DNA of 64,000 nucleotides from Anastatus disparis (taxonomy: Eukaryota > Arthropoda > Insecta > Hymenoptera > Eupelmidae): assembly GCA_017163975.1 (NCBI GenBank), contig JAFFSR010000246.1, forward strand, positions 1-64,000, given 5' to 3'. Under the pieces are notes generated by a model. That model made no database searches and had not been told where the DNA came from. It saw nothing but the letters and a program-made list of their open reading frames with translations. Made by a program: the position numbers and the translations under genes. Shown here in pieces: positions 55,818 through 64,000 of the stretch. Positions within the stretch are counted from its first letter, which is position 1, and every line of letters starts with the position of its first letter.

Positions 55818-57689
55818 GTCCCTGGTAACACAATCTGTTGCAAGCACGATTGCGCAGAACTTGCGTGGTCTGTTTCCACATTTTAATGCATATCTGTTGA
55901 AATTAAATTGCGACTGAAACGTGCGTCAGATTTGTAACAGATTGCCAATCGAGACGTGCGATTCTAAAATAAGAATAAACACGCAAACTTGCAGCAGAAT
56001 CGAAGCCGTCTTCCGTAAGAACCTTACAGCAGCACTTTACTCCAGAATTACATAAGAATGACATAAGTTAAGTGCAATTATATGACGAGAATAAACACGC
56101 AATTTTGCAGCAGAATCGAAACAGTCTTCCGTAAGAATCTTGCAGCAGCACTTTACTCCAGAATTACATAAGAATGACATAAGTTGAGCGCAATTATATG
56201 ACGAGAATAAACACGTAAACTTATAGCAGAATCGAAGCAGTCTTCAGTAAGAATCTTGCAGCAGCACAGTTTATAAAATTTCGAAGTTAATTAATAGTTC
56301 AAAAATTGAAGTCACTTTATAGAATAAAGATAATACATTGTATTTTAATAAAAAAATTTTATTGTGAATATTATTAACATTTAACTAACGAGAACATGTT
56401 CATTAGAGTTGTTGACAGATTTTAAGAAAGCAAATGTTGAATTTAAAAATTATAATTTATAATTTAATGAAAATATAATAATTTATAATTGCGATACATT
56501 TAATGCATTTCTTTAAACTTTACGTGTTCTCACTACCAATGCGTACTCCTATAGGCACATATTGGCTAAAAGAAAAAAGAAGAAACGCAAAAAACAATCA
56601 ACATATATACAAAAAGGGGTGGGCGCTGATGTTATAGTATAAAATTATATACATGTAGACATTGGGGAGAAGAGAGGAGACCATTGCAGCCAACTGTCAA
56701 ATATAAAAAACGTAGATAAAAAATTTTTATAATATCTAAGAAAAGTTTTAAATAAATTTCTATCAGTAAAAGTAGATAAATATTTTGGTTCTACATTCAT
56801 ACGTAATTCTGTAGTAAAGTTTTGTCGCAAGATTCTTATGCGAGATAGCTTCAAGTATGCTGCATACTCGCGTGATTATTCTTATGATAAGATTGCATTT
56901 AACTTTTGTCCTTCTGATGTAATTTTAGCGCAAATCTGCTGCATGATTCTCAGATAAAACTGCTTTAATTCTGCTGTACATTTACGTGTTTATTCTCAAT
57001 CATTAAATTACAAACTTAGACTTTTGACATATTTATGTGATTTAATGTGGGAATAAAGTGCTGCTGCAAGATTCTTACGGGAGACTGCTTCGATTCTGCT
57101 GCAAGTTTACGTGTTTATTTTCGTAGCATAATTGCACTTAACTTGTGTCATTCTTATGTAATTCTGGGGTAAAGTGCTGCTGCAAGATTCTTACGGAAGA
57201 CTGCTTTGATTCTGCTGCAAGTTTGCATGTTTATTCTCGTCATATAATTGCACTTAAGTTTTGTCATTCTTATGTAAATCTGAGGTAAAGTGCTGCTGCA
57301 AGTTTCTGATGCAAGACTGTTTCGATTCTGTTATATGCTTGTGTACTCATTACGATTCGCAGAACAGCACTTGACAATTTGCAATTCTTACGTAATTGTG
57401 CTGCAAAACTTTGTCGGGAATTATTTACTCAATTTTGTTGCTAGTGTCTGTAATAAGTTTATTCCGCAAGTTTACTGCAAAATATCTTCAAGATTCTGCG
57501 CACTCTTTCCGTTCCGTAGATTGCACTTTCTCTCTGCCAGAAACGTGCAATTCTGTTGCACTTGTCTGCTGTAATTTCTTTTCATAAAAAAGCCTATGAA
57601 ATTCGGAAACAGACAGCACATGTTCTGCTGCAAGTTTTTGATTTTCAAGAAAGTTGCAGCAAAATTGCGTTAACCATGTTACCAGGGAC
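55818..57689. mobile_element. Foldback element with 117-bp tandem repeats in its arms
   Basis: Perfect 12-bp ends GTCCCTGGTAAC and GTTACCAGGGAC. The left arm has about 2.6 copies of a 116-117 bp unit (starts near 55,972, 56,089 and 56,205) containing GCAGCAGAATCGAA and AATTACATAAGAATGACATA. The right arm has at least three inverted units (GTGCTGCTGCAAGATTCTTA near 57,055, 57,171 and 57,287). The centre (56,300-56,850) is unique AT-rich DNA. This is the layout of FB/Galileo-type elements. No transposase. Confidence 0.85.
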
Positions 57690-60600
57690 GTGTTTAATGC
57701 ACAATTTTTTACTATTTAAAAATCAATTCTACAATTATATTCAAGACTTTTAGTGAAAAAGTTTTTCTGCAAGAAATAGTTATTTTTTATTTTTGTATAC
57801 ATATATGAATTTTGTATAATATTTTATGTGTCATTTTTACCATATCAGCTTCAAATAATGCTTTCTTATTACTTGTCTGACTAGATTTTTTATGTTCGTA
57901 CTATTCAATATACAGAGTGTCACAAAAGTATGGAAACACCTGAATATCTTGGAAAATGAGGGTACTAGAAAAAAAGAGTTAAGTTAAAACTTTTGGGGAA
58001 TCAAACGGTTCATCTGATGGTGACCTTGACTTTGATCTTGAGCTTCATCTTCAAGCTCAGTGATTTTTTAAAATGAGAACCCCTATTTTCATGATCAAAT
58101 TTCCAAAGAGCGGGAAATTTTACGACCAAAACGATAGATTCAATGACCTTTAGAAGGTAAAATAAAGGTCAAATGTTGAAAATCGTCAAGAAGCTGTTTT
58201 TTCGAACTTTTCAGAATTTATGGTCAAATGAATACAAGATTAGATTTTGGAGTCAAAGGCCTTGTACATATTGACCTTGAAACTAGTTTTTAAGGTTATT
58301 TAAAGATCAAAGTGTTTCTTTCCATGGAAACTTTCCTATTTCTGACACCGGTTTTGAGGACAGCGGAAAACGTAACGCCGAAAATAATATTTTAGACTTT
58401 GTTGTTGTGACCTTGATAAAGTAAATTTAAAGCTAAATATTATACAAACACTCAAAAGCTGTTGCTTTAAACGTGCTAACTTTATTCCCCTCATTAAATA
58501 TTTATTTCAATAAATAATAAATTCCTGCATGTAAACATTATGTATGTTCTATTTTAATGTACTGTTTGTGTCAAATAATTTTTACAATAACAAAAACTAT
58601 TCTTATGACAAAAGGAAAATGAAAATATTATGTGTAATACAAAAAATTATTTTTTGATATACTAACGCGTGAAGTCCGTGCGTGGAGTTAAAAAATCCGT
58701 GTGTGAAGTGTAGATTATTTTACTCTGTTCGTATAAAGTAAAAAAGCCGTGCGTGAAGTAAAATCACTTCACACACAGCAATCATAATAAAGCGAATATC
58801 CATGTACGTCGTGCGAATAATTTTGTTAATCCTTTAATTTTTAATCATTCTTCAAACTGATAAATACTATTTTATCACCATTATTACTTTTGAAAAAAGT
58901 ATATTTTGGGCGAGATTAGGTATTGACTAGTATAGTGTTCTTTAGAACATTTTTTCTAAATACTATACATTATATTCTTTTTAGTCTCAGCATTTAAAAG
59001 TATTGAAATCAATTGGGTAATCGTCAAGTTTATAATTAATTTATCTAAAATTTTGACTAAAGAAAGTTTCGAAATCAATTAAGCAATTGTCGAGTACATT
59101 CGTATTCAATTCATTTTTTTAATAATATAAAATTCATGAAATGCTTAATTTATATTCACTTTAATAGATGAATGTCTAGAAAAAACTTTGTACCGTAGCA
59201 AATAATGCAGACTTGTAACCCATAAATTTATGAAAATCAAATTGATTATTGAGATGATAATAGCGATGATAGCACGCATCAAAATTATCATGAAAATAAA
59301 ATATCAGATCAAATTTTTAATTAATTTATAAGTATAGACATGCTTTCGAAATTTAGGGAAAAATATCAATTTTTATTGTATTATTTTTAATAAAATTATG
59401 CATTATCTATCTCATTACACTGTCTTTTTATTTTCAAGTTCTATAAAATATATTTTAAATTTTACTGAATATTTACAAAATAACTTGCCAGGCCCGTGGA
59501 TAAATATTTTATGGTGTTGTTCAAAACTGTAAGATTAGGATGATAAAAAAAAGTGAGAAAAACCGGAGACTATTTATTTTTTTGTGGAATGTTTATTATT
59601 CGTGGGATGTTAATATCCTTTGAGTATAGATAATTACTGTCCTTTAAATATGAATAAACATTAATGTACAATTGTTTGTTTAATTAATTGAAGTTAAATG
59701 AAAAAAAAATTAGTAAATCGTATATTGCTTATTACATAATAAACGTTAAGTATAAATTTTCAACGTCTAAGCTATATAAGTTGTTATTTATTTTTTTACA
59801 TTTGCAACGTCATAAATATATATTCTGAATGGCAAGATTGTTATTTATTTTTATTTTATTTATTGTAAAGATAAAAAGCTATGTTCATGAACTTAATTAA
59901 ATTTATTTATCAAAACATTCAATCCTTATAATAAAACTTTACTTTACTTTATCTTTAAGAAACTTAGTGTAAAAAAATAAATTGAATCGAGAGGATTTTT
60001 TGGAATAGCAGCAATCTTGCCTTCTTCTCTTTGCTTGTTTGCTTTCTCTGCGAATTGGATCAACCAATGATGGTTTTGTAGGTCCTTTTTAATTTAGACG
60101 ATACACAAAAAAAACACGTGTTTCAAGACGAGACACAATTTATAAGTTGATATTTATATTTGATATAATTCACATTTAGACTCACAGGATTTGTTTTTGG
60201 TAAGGTTAGGTCTCAGAAATGAATGATACATAATTTTAGATTGAGCATGGCCATCAGGCATCTTTTCTTAGTAACTCGTTTATTGCCTACAACTTTTACA
60301 TGCTACAATTAATCTTTCAAACCAAAAAGGAATAGTTTATCTAAAAATTTATCAAATTAAGTTAACAAACTAATATATGCAAATCTCTAGTCATACGAAC
60401 AAAAGAAAAATATATAGATATCATTTTACGTTAAAGTTACTGATTTACTGATTCTATGTAATTAAACCGTAATCAAAAAATCTCGAAAATTAAAACAAAA
60501 TCTAAACAATTAACATCGAACTCAGAATTAATCTTATGCCCAACAAGTGGTTTAGCTTTCTTTTTTTTTTATGCCTGGCAAAATAGTAATAAAAAGAGAA

Positions 60601-60930
60601 CCTGTAACAAAAAAAAAATTGCTGAAACAAAAAATAAGCCTAATCCCTGGTTTTAGCAACCGATTCACTATCTGGTACAAGTACCGAAATAACACACGGA
60701 GAAGGGCAGTCTCTAGGACACCCTTTTATGCCAACCATTGGCTTTTTGTTTAAATCGCAGTAATTAATCATGCAGATTAATTTCCACTCGGAGCCTTTCG
60801 GGGAAAACCCTAGTCACGCTCTTATTAATGAGGTTGTTAGTGTTAGTAAATTACACATAAAAAAAAACACTTTTTTTTTTTGAAACACTATCACACAAAA
60901 AAAATTTTTCTTTTTTATCCTTTTAGAACA
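57690..60930. other. Unassigned AT-rich DNA
   Basis: No gene or complete element is seen. At 57,916 a terminus-like motif ACAGAGTGTCACAAAAGTAT begins a stretch rich in TGACCTTGA motifs to about 58,440. At 58,672-58,790 variants of CCGTGYGTGRAGT recur four times with one complement. A 60-codon frame at 60,571-60,753 has no recognisable homology. Confidence 0.5.
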
Positions 60931-60952
60931 TTTGCGCACAGAACTGCCACTA

Positions 60953-61341
60953 TTTTTTTTTTTTTTATAATTTTAATTGGCCTTTTGACTATTAACCATA
61001 TTTGGTTTTCTTGTCTTTGGCCATGACCAGGTATTTGCCCATTGGGACTTTTTTTTGTATATTTTTGTGTTTTTCAAGTTTATTCCCTCGGAAAAACTTC
61101 GAAAATTATTTTTTCTAATTTTTCCTAGGGAATCAAACCCCGGTCCACTGGGACGCAAGGTCAGTTGATTTTTACAGCTGCACTTTTTCATCCCTTAGCG
61201 ACGGAGCTCGTAAGTGTGTTCTGTGTACAAAGCACATGAAACAGAGGTGCTCGTTTGAAAAACAACCGAGAGCGGGATTCGATCTTGGTTCCTCAAGAAT
61301 ACGAATCCAACGCTCCTACCGACTGTGCCACAGACCGGCTC
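60953..61341 (-). mobile_element. tRNA-derived SINE, second copy, minus strand
   Basis: Flanked by AGAACTGCCACTA (60,940-60,952 and 61,342-61,354). It matches the copy at 28,113-28,550: A box TGGCACAGTCGG and a B box with one change, then the same body with TCCCTAGGAAAAATTAGAAA and CCCAATGGGCAAATACC, ending in an A-rich tail. It differs in the tail and a few substitutions. Confidence 0.9.
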
Positions 61342-61344
61342 AGA

Positions 61345-62600
61345 ACTGCCACTAAATTGAGCATGCGAGAAAATTAGACACGGTCTCCATCTTGAACGAA
61401 CTTCCACCTTGGCTTTCACTTACAATTCTCTGTGAGATGATCGTGAAGAGCAGCACACTTGTCGTAGCAGAGCGTTTTCTGTTTGATGAGGTCCGGAAGT
61501 AAGAGAGCGAGCACACCACGTGCACGGGGTTTTATTCACCGTTACCAGATGGTCATCTTAACTATCTAATTAGATACTTAAGATTGCGCACAGCGCCGCT
61601 CTTCATATACGTGCTGTCATTCTCATGCACATGTCTAGCTATGATATGTCCCTAGTTATTTAGATAACCTTTCATATTTAAGTAATAAACACCAAGTTAG
61701 AGATAATTTTCCTAACTACTTGTTAATTCTCTTATATTATTCTATTATTATTGTTAATTTATTATCTTTTAATGTTAATTAGTTAGTTTGAAGGAATTCT
61801 ATACAATACAAAAAGTTACTAGATGTAGATAATATGTTCTAGTGTCCTTTGCCCCTTTTACGCTCATGGTTTGAAATATTCGCACGAGACACATTATTCT
61901 CTGAGTCATGAGTGCTTATGACCATCTACATTACGCATGTTAATTGACAATTCACATTATAACTATTATACGGCAGTTATCAACCCTAATCATTCATAAT
62001 ATTTATTACAAACAGTGAATAACATGCAAATAACTAGTATAATAGGGTAGTGACGCTAACGCGTCGCGTCTCTTCCTTTCTCTCTCACTCCGGATCATGA
62101 TTGGTTCTGCTGTGGCGCTGCGTATTCACGTGCCGCGTGCTCCAGTTCGGTCCTCTTGGACAAGTTAAACGGCGCGTTTTTCATTTGAATTTGAATTTAC
62201 TTATCATTTATAAAAGTTTTTAAAGATTACAACTTTTTGTTATTTAAAAATTAATTGATACTTATTTTATTCATTTAAGATGAAAATAAATTTTTTTCAA
62301 TAAATACTTTGATTTATATAAATAAAAAAAGAAATTTTACTCTTTTTTATCGACCGAGTTTTCATGCAATCGAAGTACTTTTATTATTTTTAATAAAACA
62401 TAATGCATAATTTAGACCCGTTGCACATTTTATAATAGAGCATCGAAAATTTTAAAGCCTTGTTCTTTCTAAATTTCTTTCACTTCTTTGAATTTCTAAT
62501 AGACCGTGACAGATGAGGATTAAATATGTTTACCATTAATTATAAATATCTCCTGATTAATTTTTTTAAATATTAAAAATACCTGAAATAGGAAATAATT
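61345..62600. other. No gene identified
   Basis: It includes two GC-richer patches (61,380-61,640 and 62,050-62,180) that could be promoter or LTR fragments, but no flanking repeats or coding sequence support a call. Confidence 0.45.
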
Positions 62601-62624
62601 CGATCATGGCCAGTAAAAAAAAAA

Positions 62625-62753
62625 ATTTTTGAGCCTTCTACGAGGTAAATTTTATTTTCATATACATAATAGAAGGTATTTCTATTACTTAGAAGAAAAA
62701 AAAAATCGATCAGTGACGGCCTGCATGAATCTGAATGGAATCAGCCATTTGAT
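62625..62753. mobile_element. Solo end of the ATAT-flanked transposon family
   Basis: GAGCCTTCTACGAGGTAAAT and then GATCAGTGACGGCCTGCATG and GAATCTGAATGGAATCAGCC follow the order seen at the right end of the 39.8-44.5 kb element. The other end and transposase are absent within the window. Confidence 0.75.
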
Positions 62754-62897
62754 AAATAATTTTATACGTTGTTGTATTTTACCTAATAGTGCCAGACTGG
62801 GTATATACCTCAAAGCCAAATAAAGAATGTCTATGTCTCTCTCACCCTCTCTTGCTGTCTCTCTTCCTCTCTTACTCTCCCTTGCTATTTCAATTTA

Positions 62898-64000
62898 TCA
62901 GTACCCTTTTTTTAATTTCATTTTTGTCATCCTAGTATTATTAAATTTTTCTTTATATTTATTTAATTGTTTTTCTCTAATTTTTATATAAGCTTCTTCC
63001 TTACGTAAAGCCTCAATCGTATGTTTTTGTTCCAATTTATCATTACTCATTCTTTCCTTGAATCTCATTTTCGCTATCTTACAAGGAGAGGGCACCTCCT
63101 GGAAACAAATTTGGCTGAAACTGCAGGATATCATTTTTTGATAAAACAATGAACCCGTGTTTTTTCTTTTCTTCGAATAGACCTCTTAGACAAAAATATA
63201 GACATTCTTTCAAAAACATAGTAAAAAGGAGCCTTTATAAGAATATTCAAACAACTAAGACTTACAAAAAAAATACATACAAGATGAAATAAAGTGCAAA
63301 TCAAATGCCTTGATTTAAATTTGGTTGCATTAAAAAAGCTTCAGTTATTCAAAAGTTACAAGTAATTAAAATATGCTAATGAAATAGCATAAAAAATTCA
63401 TTATTTTTTATATGCTTAAAAAATTAACAAATATTTAGTAATTTTCAATAAAGCATAACTTTTAAACCACTGAAGCTTTTTTAATGCAACAAAGCCTGAA
63501 GTAAAGCATTTAATTCGCACTTTATTTCTTTCATTATGTATTTATTTGTAAAAGTCTTAGTTGTTTGGATATTCAAGTTTTTATAAAGGCTCCTAGTTAC
63601 TACATTTTCGAAAAAACGTCTATATTTTTGTCTAAAAGATCTATTCGACGAAAAGAAAAAACACGGTTCATTTTTTTTCATTAAAAAATCATGTCTTGCA
63701 GTTTCAGCCGAATCCATTTCCCGGAGGTGGGGAACTCTCCTTGTTAGTATTCTCTAATTTTTCTTCATATTCATTCAATTGTACTTTTTTAATTTTAATA
63801 TAAGCTGCTTTCTTTCGTAAAGCCTCATTCGTACGCATTTGTTCCAATTCATCAGTACTCTTTTCTTTCTTGAATTTTAATTTCGTTATCCTTGTATTTT
63901 CTTACTTTTTTATATCTATTTGGTTGTTTTTTTTTTCATTTAAATATAAGCTTCTTTTTTTCTTAAAGCCTCATTTGCACGTATTTGTTCCAATTCATCA
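62898..64000 (-). pseudogene. Tandem coiled-coil repeat sequence, partial
   Basis: On the minus strand, units of about 146-152 bp encode variants of DELEQMRTNEALRKKAAYIK followed by KIKKVQLNEYEEKLENT. Units lie at about 63,881-64,000, 63,746-63,880 and 62,898-63,083, the last two split by a foldback MITE. The 64,000 end is cut by the window. The unit at about 63,900-63,960 has a stop and frame loss, so this is a decayed copy or untranslated fragment. E/K/L pattern indicates coiled coil. I do not recognise the parent gene. Confidence 0.6.
63084..63743. mobile_element. Palindromic MITE inside the tandem repeats (660 bp)
   Basis: AGGAGAGGGCACCTCCTGG is inverted against CCCGGAGGTGGGGAACTCTCC (imperfect). 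GCTGAAACTGCAGGATATCA pairs with CATGTCTTGCAGTTTCAGC, and TTGCATTAAAAAAGCTTCAG with CTGAAGCTTTTTTAATGCAA at the centre near 63,415. No transposase. Confidence 0.8.

Noticed and set aside
56645..56854. A 69-codon minus-strand frame
   Set aside because: It lies in the centre of a foldback element, with no homology, and is short for AT-rich random sequence.
57916..58440. A complete transposon starting ACAGAGTGTCACAAAAG
   Set aside because: Only one terminus-like motif is visible, with no opposite end and no transposase.

Overview
This window looks like insect nuclear DNA: AT-rich, dense in transposable elements, full of AT, GT and CA microsatellites, and with only one convincing host coding segment. 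A hymenopteran such as an ant would fit the element families, but that is inference. I see no bacterial operons, CRISPR array or rRNA.

Layout. 1-2.8 kb has no gene I can support. 2.79-5.85 kb is a DNA transposon with terminal inverted repeats (TIRs) of about 430 bp and a decayed DUF4817-type DDE transposase on the minus strand. 6.4-28.8 kb is dominated by one old palindromic (foldback) element with its axis at an AT tract near 24.47 kb. Its arms have been pushed apart by younger insertions: a decayed Helitron (12.35-17.01 kb), a gag-only Ty3/gypsy-type LTR element on the minus strand (17.15-23.86 kb), a tRNA-derived SINE and several small TTAA- or TA-flanked MITEs. 28.9-46.05 kb is a second old foldback with its axis near 44.64 kb. 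It was split by an insertion holding a near-complete, young Ty3/gypsy element (29,533-38,045; LTRs 700 and 701 bp; TSD CACT) and by a DNA transposon (39,823-44,516; TSD ATAT) encoding a broken transposase with the motifs HVDFAEN, SDGAASHFKN and GHGKGACDGIGG. 46.1-47.05 kb is a nest of two inverted-repeat elements.

48,561-49,832 on the plus strand is the last coding exon of a host gene, 423 codons, Q-, S- and T-rich with polyQ and polyA runs. It has a splice acceptor at its 5' edge and a stop codon, and a 514-bp MITE lies in its 3' UTR. 52.6-57.7 kb is a run of foldback elements: three end-to-end TTAA palindromes, a motif-repeat element, a Tc1-like foldback and a foldback carrying 117-bp tandem repeats. 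57.7-62.6 kb is mostly unassigned apart from a second SINE copy. The window ends in tandem repeats of about 146-152 bp that look like degraded coiled-coil coding sequence, split by a foldback MITE.

How the parts work together. The two long palindromes act as a stratigraphic record: where one arm carries an insertion, the other arm often keeps the empty site, so insertion boundaries and target-site duplications can be read directly. The two LTR elements share a primer-binding site and related Gag proteins. One has lost pol, so it could have been mobilised only in trans. The sequence has many frameshifts in the pol of the young LTR element even though its LTRs are nearly identical, which raises the question of assembly indel errors. 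All alignments were made by eye, so arm boundaries are approximate unless a TSD is given.
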